This document shows, piece by piece, positions 1 through 12,489 of a stretch of 64,000 nucleotides of DNA. Both the position numbers and the translations under genes were made by a program. Position 1 is the first letter of the stretch; each line of letters starts with the position of its first letter. The stretch lies in the NCBI GenBank assembly GCA_020091685.1, contig CM034597.1, forward strand, positions 4,035,827 to 4,099,826, read 5' to 3'. Origin of the DNA: Lutjanus erythropterus. Its lineage: Eukaryota > Chordata > Actinopteri > Lutjaniformes > Lutjanidae. The notes under the pieces were generated by a model, which searched no databases, had not been told where the DNA came from, and worked only from the letters and a program-made list of their open reading frames with translations.

Positions 1-439
1 AAAAGCGTGGCACCGTCCTGTTACCTTTCTAACACCGTCTTATTTAGCCCTGTAGCTGTCAAAATGCAGAAATAGCCTGGGTATCCAATCTGTGTCCTAA
101 TGAGTGGCTGTAGAGGAAACAACACCAAATTCCCTTACAGATCTGTCAATTTCACTTGAGCTCACTTATTGGCATATTCAAATATTTCATAACACATAAC
201 TTAACGGCCATTTTTGAATCAGTAGTTTCACTTGGGAAATTCGGCATTCATGTAATCTACCAATGACTGACATTAGTGTCGTAAAATATCAGTTTTTCAG
301 AGCTGCTCCTCACTGTTCGTCTTAACCTCCCAGAGAGGTGGTGGAGCAACTTGAAAAGGATTAGGAGTTTAGTGGATCATCTTCGTATTACAGAGCATAT
401 TGAAGCTGAACAGTTTTCCATGTTGTAACGTGGGGAGAA
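1..439. other. No gene seen; AT-rich single-copy-like DNA
   Basis: No open frame with recognisable protein content and no repeat shared with the rest of the window was seen here. The segment is ordinary AT-rich sequence running up to the first H-family repeat. Confidence 0.5.
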
Positions 440-775
440 AGGAAGGCCAAGAAAGGAAAATAATATCCCCATGTTAAGTCATATGAAAGAAAAAGTACAA
501 GGAAAAAGTCTAAATCATGAGATAAAGAGTCATATAAGAGATAAAAAGTCTAAATTAAAATTAAAAAGTCAACAGCCTGAGGAAAAAAGTCAGAATTTTA
601 AGATAGAAAGTCATACTTATGGGATACAATCTTTCTTTTAATCTCATTATTATTATTTAGCTCTAGACTTTTTATCTCATAGTTTTGACTTTCTAATCTC
701 ATAATCCTACCTTTCATGTCACAATTATGATTTACCATGGGAATATTTTTTTCTTTAACTAGTGGAAATAGCTTC
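440..775. mobile_element. H-family palindromic AT-rich element, copy 1
   Basis: The left half reads in short units of the type AGATAAAAAGTC and the right half carries the complement GACTTTTTATCTCATA, so the copy is an imperfect long palindrome. The outer parts, ATCCCCATGTTAAGTCAT on the left and ATTTACCATGGGAATATT on the right, match the H copies at 26.9 and 42.0 kb. It has no coding capacity. The family looks like a non-autonomous DNA element; the superfamily is uncertain for this copy. Confidence 0.65.
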
Positions 776-1660
776 TCTATACACCTGACATTTAAACCTG
801 CTACAGTTCGACTGTAAGGAGTAAACCCCAGAATTAAATCCAGCCTGCCCAATGTACAGTAGCTGCACAAAGCATAAGATGGAGAAATGTTTTTTGGTTC
901 TCAAGTTAATTGCCTTTAAAGTGAGGGTGTGGGGCTCATGTTGAATATAGACAATGGTAGTTTACCCCTCCAGCAGCAGGCCAGCTCATAAGGCTGAGTT
1001 AATAATTGATGGCTGTTAAATTTGTGTTGCAGGGGTCATTCGGGCTCATGTAAATCACTCCTGCAGGTCTGCCCTGTGGCTTATACATCATTATACAAAT
1101 CCTGGCATGTTTGTCAGTCCTATGGCACATATCAGGCTTGGTTCAGTCGTGACTGATGAGATAGCATGTTGTCTGTGTGATCAGATGTTGCACACATGTT
1201 ATTTGTCAAGACATTGTGACAACTCAGACAAGCAGTGGCCTGTTTGTGATTTTGACAACACATTTTGGACTATTTTTGTATTTTGCACGATTAAGGAGGA
1301 GGAAAGCATCACAGCAGAGCCTGTGTCCGCCCACTCTGTATCTGTTATTTCCTCCATGAGGTTATGTATCGGCTGCACTCAGGCTCAGACGAGAGAAGGA
1401 AATCCACAGCAGCATTTTGAGGTCAGTCAGTCTGACCGTGACCACGCTGATGTCGTGGTTGAGGTTGTGTGATATTGTGTATTTACATTGTTTTATTGAC
1501 CAGTGATGCTGCAAAGTGGCTCAGGTTAAAGGTCAAGGTTATGGACTTAACCCAATAGAAAGTGGTGAAAGGATTATTAATTCATTAATTATTTAATTAA
1601 TCAATACATCAATGGTAGGAAAAGTAATTTACCGATCAATAATGTCAAACATTCGCTGGT
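776..1660. other. No gene seen
   Basis: The largest open frame (1107-1472, plus strand, 121 codons) has no recognisable domain, no coding-like composition and no splice context that stands out. Nothing else was recognised. Confidence 0.45.
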
Positions 1661-1821
1661 TACAGCGTCACTACTGTGGACATGTGCTGCTTTTCTGTGT
1701 TTTTCATCACTGTAAACTGGTTCACTTTTGGGTTTGGACTGTTGGTTGGACATTTGAAGACATCCCTTTGTCCTCTCAGAACTTCTGTTGGGATATTTTC
1801 ACTATTTTGCATACCTGCCAA

Positions 1822-2120
1822 TAGAGCTGCAATGGAATAATCAATTATTAAATTAATTGGCAACTACTTTGATAATCAGTTAATTGGTTTGATTAATTTT
1901 TCAAGGAAAGTCAGCCTCTTAAGTTAATTAAATGTGAATATTTTCTGGTTTCTTTCTGGTGTCTGTGGACGTCTTTAAATCTTTGGCATTTCATGGAACA
2001 AACAACTAATATATTAATCAAGAAAATGATTCACTGGATAAGTGATGATTAAAATAATCATTACAGGAAAGATTTAATAAATTGGTCCAAACATGTGGAG
2101 CACACAGATGAGTTTTTTTT
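1822..2120 (+). mobile_element. Family A non-autonomous hAT-like element, 3' degraded
   Basis: It starts TAGAGCTGCAATGG and carries the family hallmarks TTAAATGTGAATATTTTCTGG, in two parts, and a right arm ending in GGTCCAAACATGTGGAGCAC. The 3' terminus is not intact. It sits inside the first unit of the tandem duplication and is absent from the second unit, so it inserted after the duplication or was lost from one unit. It has no coding capacity. Confidence 0.75.
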
Positions 2121-2401
2121 CAGTGGCATGGGTGCCAGTGTGGGATATGAGGAGTATTTACATTTTAAGTTAAGTTAGCTGGGCCGTCTGCCTGCGCAGA
2201 GAGCGGCTGCGCACACACCCCCTTGAGTTGGGGTTGCCAGGTTGTTGTGACAGATGGGTTGAAATTGCATATGTTGTGTGGGTTGTGTCTGTTTTACGTC
2301 ACTGCAAACTGATTCTCTCTGGGGTTTGGACTGTTGATTGGACATTTAAAATCGTCACCTTGGCCTCTTAGAACATTCGTTGGGGTATTTTTGCTATTTT
2401 G

Positions 2402-2891
2402 CATACCTGCCAACATTAACATTTCTAAATATGGGAGTTTATTTCAGTGGTGTAGGCGCTTGGATGGGATATGAGGAGTACTAAGATAATTTTTTTTTTT
2501 TTTTAGGTGGAACGCTTTCCGGCTCTGACATTTTGACAACAGTTAAGCTAACAGCTATGTTAAGTTAGCCAGTGTGGCTGTGCAGAGAGCAGCTGTGCAC
2601 ACGCCTATTGAATCAGCTTGTGGGTTGCCAGGTTGCGGTGACAGATGGGTTGAAATGGCATATATTGTGCAGTTTGTGTGTGTAGATTGTGTTCCATAGA
2701 GGAGCTGCCACCTTGGTTTACATCAGCATACAAACCTATGTATCCATATATAATGTTTATTCATAATAAATTCATAAAGAGGGCAATGCAAATTACAAGA
2801 GCTTCCTGCGAGAAACAACAAAACAGCAGGGAGTCTGGAAATTGCCTTGAAATATGGGAAAAACCTAGAACCTGAAGTGTTGGCAGGTATG
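2402..2891. mobile_element. Non-autonomous hAT element with CATACCTGCCAACA ends
   Basis: The ends are perfect inverted repeats: CATACCTGCCAACA at 2402-2415 and TGTTGGCAGGTATG at 2878-2891. The flanks CTATTTTG (2394-2401) and CTGTTTTG (2892-2899) form an 8-bp target-site duplication with one mismatch, as hAT elements make. Length is 490 bp. The frame inside it (from 2678) shows no transposase motif, so it depends on a transposase encoded elsewhere. Confidence 0.8.
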
Positions 2892-2899
2892 CTGTTTTG

Positions 2900-4015
2900 T
2901 GAGATTTGATTGTAATGTGTCTGTTCAAATGTGAATGGAACCCAGCACTAGTTATTATGTATGTATGATACGCAACACAAATAGACTGTATAGATACATT
3001 TTATATTTTGGCTGATATAAGAAGAGTTTGGTGGGTAGAGATTTTCGTCTACCAGACATTTAGCTGCTTAGCTAAAAAGTTTAATTTTTGGACGCAGGAC
3101 TCAACAATCAGCTATCTTTCTCCAGATTTGCACGTAGCAACTTAAACAGAAAACATTTTCTGGCAGGCATTATGCTTCTCTCAGAGTGCATTTGCTGTTG
3201 CAAATTAGCTGTATATGACTTTGAGGAAACCAGAGTAGCTGAGACAACATTTAATGTTCTTTTGCACTCTTTTGTTATATGGTAAAGTTTTCTGTGGAAA
3301 AACACGTTTACTGACATCTCTCAAAGTAAGGTAGAAAACTATTGGTGACAGTATTAAAATATCCAAATGATAGCAGCCGTACTGTGAGGTCATTGTGGTG
3401 GGATTTTTGTTATAAATAAGTGACATTTTCTTTTGCCGTGCACTGACTTGCATCTTTGGTTTGGAAGAAGCAACAGAAACACTGCTTGGTTTCATGTTGA
3501 CATCTATACATTTGAACTTACTGTATGAATGCCTCAACTGTCGTAACTCGTTTTTCTTTTCTGGCTCTCAGCACTGTAATTCTCCAGAATGTCTTTCAAC
3601 AACCTTCAGTGAATTTGATGTTTGCACTCAAGTTGGACATATATGTACATAAATAGATTGTGTAGGTAAATGTATGTCTGATTGCAGCTGCTGTCTCTCA
3701 GCATGTGTTGTGGTTGCATTGCATTCCAGTGTGTTGAGCTGCTGTGAGTGGAGAACCGATGTGCACTGCTTCTGTGATTATCTTCCAGCATGTTGATGTT
3801 GAACAAGGCCACTAATTAGTAGCTCCTAAAAGAAGCTGTTAATAGGACTTCTGATTAACTCTTTGTGGTTGGAATGGAAATATTTTGTCCATTTATTTGC
3901 AGGAATAAAAGAAACACTGAGGAGTGAAATGCGAGGTGCATCAGCAGTTGATGTTTCAATTAATTATTAATTATTTTTTTATTGATTTTACTGTTCCTAA
4001 TTGCTTTAATGCTCA
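2900..4015. other. No gene seen
   Basis: Several short frames overlap on both strands (for example 3205-3537 minus, 110 codons), but none resembles a known protein. No repeat shared with the rest of the window was recognised. Confidence 0.45.
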
Positions 4016-4024
4016 GTGCTGAGC

Positions 4025-4275
4025 TTGTGACCATCCTGAATAATGTTGTTGACACACATCTATCGCCGCACACATGACGGCAGCACGCTGCACGCGTCTA
4101 CATGTCTGGCAGCCAGCTTGACATTTGATCCCAGCAGCAGGGTGGGGCACCGAGCTTATGTGTGGTGCCAGCAGCACGTGGTTGAAATATTCATACTGCC
4201 GTGCTCGAGCCGGCACGCCGCTGCCATATCTGTCACATATGCTCATGTTGTCTCCTGCTTGGGGACATAAAGAGG
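4025..4275. promoter_or_regulatory. CpG-richer unique block, candidate conserved non-coding element
   Basis: This block stands out from its CpG-poor surroundings through repeated CG dinucleotides (for example GCACGCTGCACGCGTC and GCTCGAGCCGGCACGCCG) and an E-box CACGTG near 4176. It contains no repeat family seen elsewhere in the window. Overlapping short frames on both strands are not convincing as exons. Calling it regulatory is an inference from composition only. Confidence 0.3.
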
Positions 4276-4811
4276 ACAGGTACTCTACATGACTGTGAGC
4301 TGTGTGCTCAGGGTGGGAGTGGCTCAACAAAAATCAGTTACAGTAGCTTCTATCAGTGCTGTACAGTACTGTTGTTCTTCCCTCAGTCCTGTAGTATCTG
4401 AATCACTGACTCAACCTCCTGTGACTGATGAGCCATTACCAATACTGGGGAGTTATATAAACATATATGTGTATATATATATATATATAATATGTATGTG
4501 TGTAGTGATGGTGAATGCAGCCTGCTGAAATATTTACAATACATGTATGTCTTACAGAGATTTTACATTATTATTATTTAAAAACATTGTGTTGGGTTAC
4601 AAAGCCAGCTCACATTATGACCCCGTCTCCACCACATATTAACATGCCTTATGTATCTGGATCATCTAGATAATGACCTCTGATCACTGGGTAGTGGCAG
4701 AGTCAGGCAGTGGGGTGGCTACGATGTGACCAATATGACTTTAAGGTAGCACAGAAAAAGATAAAAATGTGTCTAACTAGAAAATAAGGGGCTGTTTTAG
4801 GGACCTACAAC
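4276..4811. other. No gene seen; short TA/TG microsatellite near 4467-4503
   Basis: The stretch holds a short alternating TATATA tract followed by TGTGTG, and otherwise unremarkable sequence. Confidence 0.5.
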
Positions 4812-5480
4812 TAGGTTTGGGTACGGTTCACATTTAAGCGATAAACCAATTAGAGGTGTAAGAAGATATCGAGTGTTGGAATGCAGTGCAGAGATTTGTG
4901 GCAGTGGTTAATTTTCTGTTGTGTTTAAACCCCTCACCGCGAGATAGAAGTGCTTTTACCTACCTACCTACCTCCTGTTCTGACTGCATAGAAGAGTAAA
5001 CTCTGTAAACTCAAGTATTATTCATATGGTGGTTTGTTCTTTATACATTAACAGTTCACCTAAAATAAGATAAAAAAAACAAAACAATAAATCATCTACA
5101 GTATTGCAGTACATCGCAATATATTGAACCGTAATGTATTTTGATATGTATTTTATCGCCAGATTTGTTCCCGGTACTTAACAGTACCTTTTTTTGGTAC
5201 TTTACTCTCTAAGTCCAAACTTCTCAGTTGCAACATTGTTATTTATGTCAGATATTTTATAATGTATTGAGAGCATTTTAAACACCACATGAAATAAAAT
5301 CCCTGCCACTACCATCTCTACAACCTGCAGCCTGTTACCAGGGCAATGCTGTTGCTTATGTCACAGAGGAAACACATGATGTCCTTCCTGTTATATTGCT
5401 GTCTTCTGTACCATCTCTGTGCTTGCATACTGTAATATTTCCCTGTAAATAGTCATCATACATTATGTTTAATGGTGAGA
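4812..5480. mobile_element. K-family hAT-like element, copy 1 (degraded)
   Basis: It begins with TTTGGGTACGGTTCACATT, an end resembling common fish hAT elements with GGTACC-rich termini. Downstream it shares ACAGTACC...GGTACTTTACTCTCT, GAGCATTTTAAACACC, CAGCCTGTTACCAGGGC and GCATACTGTAATATTTCCC with the K copy at 22-23.3 kb. It lacks the A element that interrupts the other copy, so it gives the uninterrupted arrangement for comparison. Confidence 0.6.
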
Positions 5481-5907
5481 TTCTGGTGTGTTTTAATTTT
5501 GTTTTACAGAGTTTTGGGAACTCTGAAATACTTTCCTGTAATCATTCTCTCCCCCCCACTTGCTTGCATGTGTCCTTTCTGGCTACGTTGTCAAATACAG
5601 CTGTTATCTCATTGGTTGTGCTTTGAAAGGGCAGCGGCAGCCAAGGTCAAAATTGAAATAATTTGAACTTTTGAGCACCGCCATCAAAATTGCCACCAAG
5701 CATTGTGCCTCCATGTAGTTGGGTGCAGCAGCACTCCCCGTAGGAAAACAGTGGCACAGCCAGCGCAGGGCAGCTTTACCACAGATCATGTGTGGGCACC
5801 TTCATGATGGGCATTTCAAGCATAAATACTAATACTCAATATCTGACATTTTTTTGAGTTCTTGCAGACTTTTTAGGGTGAGACCAACCAGTAAACCAGT
5901 GGGTCAA
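5481..5907. other. No gene seen
   Basis: Possibly the decayed continuation of the K element, but no end could be placed. No coding or RNA signal was recognised. Confidence 0.4.
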
Positions 5908-5915
5908 GTTGAAGG

Positions 5916-6709
5916 TAAGGCTGTAACGGTATGGATATTTTTTATTTATTTTTTTTACCATGCTAACAAAGCAACAAATTATTGTGGGATAAAACTGGTT
6001 TAATAATTACATTTTATTGGACTTTATTAGTGTAACACAGCTCCATTGAGGAATAGGGCAGTACATAAGTGACTCAACAGTTGTCAGTTGTCAGTGTGGC
6101 ATTAAAAATGTACAGTTCAGGTTACAGTGTGTCAGTTAATAAACGCTGCAGCTTCTCAACACCAAGAAAAGTCTTATCTGTTGTTTCCCAACTGTTGAAA
6201 CAGTGACAGGGTTAGCCCAAAAGTAAGCTAAGCAAGAAAGGCTAATGTAAAGCTAATACTAACACTAGTGTTGTACATTTACAACTTTGGCTCTTGTGCG
6301 ATCATATCCCTTTCAGAAGCTTTGCAATCCAGCCTTGAAGTGCTGTGTCTTTTTGGAGATGTGGTAAAATAAATTTAGTCCATGATAAATCCATTTATCC
6401 ATTTTCCATGTTGAAAACAGTTGTTGTTGTTGTTGTCAGTATGTTGTTAGTGGCTCACAGGCTATCCCAAGATGCCTTGGGTTGAGTCTGTTGACCAATC
6501 GGTGGTTCTTTTTCCTTACTTGTGAACCAATCAGAGGTTGTCTACTGGACTTGTGTGACAGCACTGATCCATAGATGTATTAATAGATTGATCTGCTGAT
6601 CTCAATATGAGATTGACCCTTCAAAATAAAATTTGCAGTGGTGATGCTAATGAGCCCTACCCCACAGTAAGCATCTTGTGACAGTAATCCGGTTATCGTC
6701 ACAGCCCTA
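5916..6709 (-). mobile_element. B-family hAT-like element, near full length
   Basis: The ends are TAAGGCTGTAACGGTAT and ATCGTCACAGCCCTA, an imperfect inverted repeat. The flanks GTTGAAGG (5908-5915) and GCTGAGGG (6710-6717) agree at six of eight positions, consistent with a decayed 8-bp hAT target-site duplication. At 794 bp this is the most complete B copy. It shares long internal blocks with the copies at 29.8 and 32.8 kb. It has no transposase frame. Confidence 0.75.
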
Positions 6710-6717
6710 GCTGAGGG

Positions 6718-8640
6718 TATTGTAGTGCATCATGGATACACATTCAGACTCAGTATTACCCGTGTGTCCCCACAGATCCAAAGCACTGCACCATGACATG
6801 TTCCAAACAAATGATTTCACATTTTCAGAGGCAGTGATTGCTGAATAACTGCTGTATCACTGTTCATCAGTCATTTTGAAATGCTCAGTCATTCCTCTCC
6901 AGTTTATTTCCTGCACATCTGTTTGAATGTGTGTGTCTATAGAGGCATAGAGCACCCTTATGTGTGTGCTGTTGAAAAAAGCATTTAGCGAGCAGTAACA
7001 CACCAGGCTGTTGGCTTAATAAAATGTTGATATGCACCTCAGGGTTGTTGTGTTTTGCTCTCCCGGGCTCCATCTTTGTCCCATCCCCCCCCCCCCCCCC
7101 ATTACCCACATGAAAGAATCAACAAACTGTTCGCTTCCTATTGATGTTGTGACATGAAAGGACAGCAGTTTGTACAAGGCTGCAGTCTGAGCTATTAATT
7201 TTTCATCCATGTAATCAGTGAGCTGAGTGGTTGGAGGAAGGAGCATCAGGCAGACACATGTCACATCATCCCAGAAATATATAGGACTTTAGCGGGTAGG
7301 CCAATGAAGGCCTCAGAATGCTTCAGATGTTTTTATGATGCGTCATTTGACCAAGTGTTAACTACCGGTTCTGAATGTTCACACATGAAGACGTGGTGAA
7401 AAGCAATCATAACCTCAACCTGGCTGCATCCTGCTGCCTCCCTTCATCCTGACTGAAAACATTATGAATGGCCATGGTTTGTGCATGGGCCAAGACAGGA
7501 GGACTCTGCAGCGGGTGATCAAAACTGATCAGAACATCATCTGTCGAGCATCAGTGATATCTGGGAAGTGTTATGCTAAATTTGGGGATTAGCTGGTTGA
7601 TCTTCAGCCTTCACGGCGGCCATCTTGACAAACTTGGTAATGCAATAATGCAGTCTTTGCAATACGATCTGATCCCAAAGTAAAGCTGGCATTTCTCTCC
7701 TCTACTGATCATATAAAATTTGGTGAAGGGGACGCTGCTGGGAAGAAGCAGGCTCCTGTTTCTGGGCTAATACATAACTTGGTTTTGGATCAGTTCATAG
7801 ACTTGTATACTTGCAGATACTTGATGCTGCATTTTATGCAGTATCAGAGGTGGTTTCTGATACTGGTTTTGTGTCAGAATAAGCCTAGCTTTGTGACTCC
7901 TCAACTCATCCTTCACACTCCACCTTAAATAATAGTTTTTTTTTTGTTTTGTGAGTAGCATAAAGGGAATGCAGCTTGCATTTTGTGGTAAAACCCTGTG
8001 TTGTAGAATGAGAAATAAGGAAGATAGAACCTTGATCTCCAACAGGGTTAGGTTCCAATTTTTTTGGTTCCGTTTTGGATTTGTTTGCTGGTCAGCAAAA
8101 TAGCTGGATAGCAAATCAAAATGGTTATATTAACTGTATCAAAACTCCAAATAAGCCAGACTGAAAAATTTAGTGGTCTGGTTAGTGTGCTCTCTCAAAG
8201 TTAGTGTGTGTTTTTGTAGTTTGAGACCAACAAAATGATAGCTCTTCTGAGAAGAATTCTAAAGCTGATCGTGTCACATGAAACTCCCAGACAAGCCTTT
8301 ATTCACATGTCAGTATTATAGCCCTGAATGAGGATTCCAGCAACAGGAACCTTGTGAAAAATAAGGTGTTAAGTCAGTAGGCTACAGCTGTCGTTTCAAT
8401 GTGTCAGATACATATTTCATTTTCATTTCATATCTCCTGCTGCCAGGCTGTAGCTACAGGTTTTTAACATGATTGATGCTGCTACTGTTTCTGCCTTGTG
8501 AATCTTTGAGTTTTAGTCATTCATGACATTAGTTTCTTGAAAATTGTTCAAAGCTAAGCCTACATAATTAGATTTGATCAGAGATTTTAAATTAATTGGA
8601 TTTGATAAATAAGATTGATTAAATGCTATCATCAAAACCC
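6718..8640. other. No gene seen; C16 run at 7085-7100
   Basis: Apart from a 16-base cytosine run, which gives glycine- or proline-rich shadow frames, nothing repeated or coding was recognised. The minus-strand frame at 7767-8114 (115 codons) has no known domain. Confidence 0.45.
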
Positions 8641-10924
8641 AACCCCACTCTCCAAGAACCGTGTCTTTTGTGTGTCTTTGTGTTCTTGCTCCAATTAATT
8701 CTACAAATGGGCATAACTGTGCTAACAGTTTCTCCCTGAAGGTAGTCCCTGTCTTGGACTCAGTTGTTCACATAAATCGTGAAGTTTTCAGCAGAATGAT
8801 CCAAAAAGCACCTGTTTTGAAGCATATTGAAGCCTTTATACTAAACCACATTGGAACAATTCTTTAAACCCTCAATGCAAAATAGCAAAATCACTAATCT
8901 CTGAGCCAGGCTCATCAAAAACCAAATTTAATCCATCTGTTCGTCATTATACAGGGGAGATTTTTCCTAATCTCCTAGTTTTTAACTTTTTAGAAATGAC
9001 CATTGAATGGGACCTCAGAATTTTAACATATATTGACTCAAAGGCCTAAAAGTAACCTGCAGGAAAGGTTGAGACTTAGCCAGCTTTCATGTTAGCAAGT
9101 CAAAAATATATGAAACTCTGAATAGAAAAAGTCAGTCAGTTGGAAACATGAACAGCAAGATGATGGGAAATACACTAGAATTATCCTTACATCTCCTTCA
9201 TGTTATTGATATTGTTAATGCATATTGGAGGTTTAATGGGATCAGTCTGGGCTCTCAGACCTGATCAGTCATGTGCAGTAAAGCTGTTGTTGAGAGGTGT
9301 CGTTTGGCCTGTACTCTTCCATCAGTAAGAGTCAATGCAGTGTATCCCAGAGGTGTGAAGGGCATCTGTGGGGTGGATTATTGACCTGTTGTTATTGACC
9401 TTCCTGTAGTCACACGCAGTCTGTGCAACGCAACAATGATAATGAGTGGGACCCAATCAGAATACACTATCATTCTAAGAATAATGATGAGAACAGGGTT
9501 TTTGTCACCCACCCTGATGCAACCATAAAGTCTTGCTGTTTATGAGCACAGTGGATCTCCACACACTGCGTGTCTGGTTACATAAACTGTTTCTTGTTAT
9601 TTGATAAGGCTAAAATAGATTGAGTGCAGTGATTGACCTTATGCTAAACCCCGGCAACGGTCCAGTCATGGTGTTGCAACCACAACTAGGAACCTGAAGG
9701 CCTGTCAAGCTTTGCATTTCTGTGCATGTTGAAGCAGTGCGCACAAGGCTGTAAAGAGCACATATGTGGGGGATGGATTAAACTTTGTCTTTATAATCTC
9801 TAACGTACACTGTGAACATTAGCACGTCCAGTCAACTAATGCTAGCCTACTAGCTGCAGTAACGTTACCTTCAGTCAAACTTGTTAGATACTGCTGCATC
9901 TGCATTTGTTCTGTGGGGGGTTTGAGGAGGAGGATGTGGGCTGATGCAGAATCAGAATCTTTCTCAGGTCTAAGATGGGTCTTATCCTGGCCTTCTTCCT
10001 GAGACAGTTGCGGTCCAGGTGGTTTGGCTGGATGACCATCTCAAGGTCTGCTGCACTAATCTTGTCCCTGTGCTTCCTTTTCCCACATTAATAAGTGTAT
10101 TACTTAAATCATATACATATACATGTTGTATTTCACCATCTGACCAATGTTTGCTAAGAGCTAGCTTTACCCTCTGTATTTTAGTGTTAACATTATATCA
10201 TGTATGCAGCTGTTAAGTAACTTTGCATATTTAGTACACTTTAACAGGGTTCCAGTATTAAAATGTGTCAGATGGAAATTAAAAAGTCAGCTGGAGACGG
10301 ATTTCTCGGTTGACTCAAGCATTAGCATTATCTTACATTGGCCAGTGACACTTGTGAAATCTGCTTGTGAGAGTCATCGTTTTTACCGACAAAATTCATG
10401 GTCGTCGGCTAGAGATGAGAAGCTGCTTTTGTTTACTTCTGTGTGGAGTCAGATACCTCGTGTTTCAGCAATTGCTTCCAATTTTGATGTAAAATCTGCC
10501 ACCATTATCTGTAAGCGGCATATGTGCAGTTATAGAATAGAAAGCTTAGCAGCAGTACTAAGGATGGCAGGGTTTGGTCAAGGGGCAAATGAAGACGATG
10601 CCTCCCACTAACTGTCCAAACCTGTAAAAGTGATTAAAGGATAGATTGACAGTTTTTCACATCTTAATCCACTGAAGAGAGAATGCTGAGGGACAGAATC
10701 CACAGACAGTCATTGCTCTGTAAAACAAATTCATTGTAGTTCAGCTGGAGTTAACATGAGAGTTAATGATTTGACATCAGTGAACCTGCCATCAGTTCTA
10801 CTCAGCCTGTAAAAACAGTTGTATAATGTCTTCTCTGGCCCTGGAGGAACTGGAGGAAGGTCAAGTCTGAGAAAATAATGCTGGTGACATCACAGTGATG
10901 TAACCATGGTTGCGGCAGCTTTGA
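8641..10924. other. No gene seen; longest repeat-poor stretch
   Basis: This is one of the quietest segments for repeats. The frame at 10204-10611 (plus, 135 codons) is the longest here, but its translation has no recognisable motif and no neighbouring exon-like frame supports it. Confidence 0.4.
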
Positions 10925-11152
10925 TTAGGGCCATGACAATAACTGTATGTTCTTAGCCACCCATAGGCAATCCCAAGATGCCCTGGATAGAGTCTGTCCA
11001 CCGATCAGAGGCTGCATTCCTGATTTGTGAACCAATCAGAGGTTGTGTTTCTGACTTGCGTGTGACTGCAGTGATGATGGCAATGAGCTCAAGCCTGCTG
11101 TAGGCATCACATGACCATAGTGTTGCAGTAATGCGGTTATTGTCAAAGCCCA
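10925..11152 (-). mobile_element. B-family element, internally deleted copy
   Basis: It starts TAGGGCCATGACAATAAC and ends GGTTATTGTCAAAGCCCA. Internally it has GGCAATCCCAAGATGCCCTGG and the adjoining GAACCAATCAGAGGTTG block, also seen at 6.5, 30.0 and 60.9 kb. At 228 bp against about 794 bp for the 5.9-kb copy, most of the body is missing while both ends remain, giving a MITE-like derivative. Confidence 0.7.
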
Positions 11153-11408
11153 GTTTCTGGCTATTCTGACCCACAATCCTTTGTGATGGGTGTATGAGCA
11201 AGAGGGTCAAAGTTCAAGGCGCCATGTTATGAGGAAATAGTTTGCAAACTGCATACAACAACATATACTTTTTAAGGACAGCTGCAGAATGTACTAAAAG
11301 TAAAGAAGATGTGATTTGGAATGCAGGGATGGTCTAATGAAAGACTCAGTACAGTTGCATTGTGGGAAGTGTAGGATTCAGTATTTTTGGAGCTCTTCAT
11401 GTCTCAGT

Positions 11409-11896
11409 TTACCTTGCAAGCCAGCTGGATTCGAGACTCCATCTTGCCAGGCTTCAAGTTATCCGATTGTGTCTGCACCAAAAGTGGTGAAGCCAATCAG
11501 CGTCCTAGAATGGACTACTGGCAGCTATGGGCATGGTTTTAGGTGTGACACTAGCGAGAAGTGTCCATGGGGAAGGGACCTGTCTTGAACAGACAATGTC
11601 AGCTCCTGAAGAGGTTAGCGTAGATACTGTGATAGCATCAGTTATATCAGAACTGGAGAGTATTTCTTCATTGACAGAAGAGCTAATACTGACGTTTTTG
11701 CTCTTCTCCCAACCGGCTTCACCAACAGTTTGACCTAACTGGTTGAAGTTAGCCCTTGTTAAATGTGATGGACAGGTGGTTCATCCAATCACCTGCCAAG
11801 TGTTTTTTTTTTGAAAGTGCGTGCCCTTTTCTTAACAGTCCCAAAGGTCAACTTCCCAGATGGTTCTGTGTAACAAACCACCTGGCGTGTCAGGTT
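11409..11896 (+). mobile_element. G-family DNA-transposon-like repeat, copy 1
   Basis: It starts TTACCTTGCAAGCCAGCTGG and ends CCACCTGGCGTGTCAGGTTA, imperfect inverted repeats of each other. The hexamer TCTCAG lies close to both ends. Matching copies are at 30.7 kb (inverted) and 47.3 kb, sharing CTTCAAGTTATCCG, CCAATCAGCGTCCTAG and GGTTTTAGGTGTGAC. The plus-strand frames at 11316-11588 and 11527-11733 fall within the repeat and are not host genes. The superfamily is unassigned. Confidence 0.65.
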
Positions 11897-12485
11897 ATAT
11901 CTCAGCCTCTGCTGCTTTGAGTTTGACCCTTCTTTTAAGCACACCAGCATTATCGAAATGTTAGACTGAATTGCTGGGATACTCTTAAATAACCTACACT
12001 GGCTGACATAAGGTGTGAGTTGGATTCTTGTACCAATGCTGGCCTTGATGGCGCTGAATAGGACACTTAGGACAAAACAGCAGTCATAACTCCAGCTTAA
12101 GAGGCCTAAACTGCAGCAACATTTAGTTTTTTTTTTCCATTTGATTTAAATGTTAAATAGACTTTTAAACTCTTCAGATCCCCCCCCCCCTTTGTGCATG
12201 TTGGAATAAGGTGACTTGGTGCAGAAATCCTGCCTCTGCTTCTTCTGCAACTCCTGCCCCACTAATGACATCACTGAATTGCCTCATTTCATTTTCTTGA
12301 AGATGGATGACCTTGAATGTCCAATACAATTTCTTCATTAAAACGTATTTCTGTAAATGTTGATTTCCCTGTACGGTGAAGCCCTATCACTTGAGCCTGT
12401 ATTGAAGATACTTCGTACATGTCAGTTGCATGTCATATTTGATCTGTGTCATGTGCAGAATAATTTGTTGAAGTAGTGCAGCCCT
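11897..12485. other. No gene seen; C10 run near 12181
   Basis: No repeat shared with the window and no convincing coding frame was seen. Confidence 0.45.
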
Positions 12486-12489
12486 AATC

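Larger units (their letters stand above)
1665..2900. repeat. Tandem duplication of a roughly 600-bp segment
   Basis: Two adjacent units share a run of matching blocks. TTTGGACTGTTGGTTGGACATT at about 1732 pairs with TTTGGACTGTTGATTGGACATT at about 2323. CTATTTTGCATACCTGCCAA occurs at about 1802 and about 2394. GGGATATGAGGAGTA occurs at 2142 and 2468. GACAGATGGGTTGAAAT occurs at 2250 and 2641. The first unit is interrupted by an A element that the second lacks. Because the start of the CATACCTGCC element and its flank occur in both units, the duplication came after that element inserted. Confidence 0.7.

Noticed and set aside
10204-10611. 135-codon plus-strand frame
   Set aside because: No recognisable domain and no supporting neighbour; length is within chance for 64 kb of six-frame sequence.
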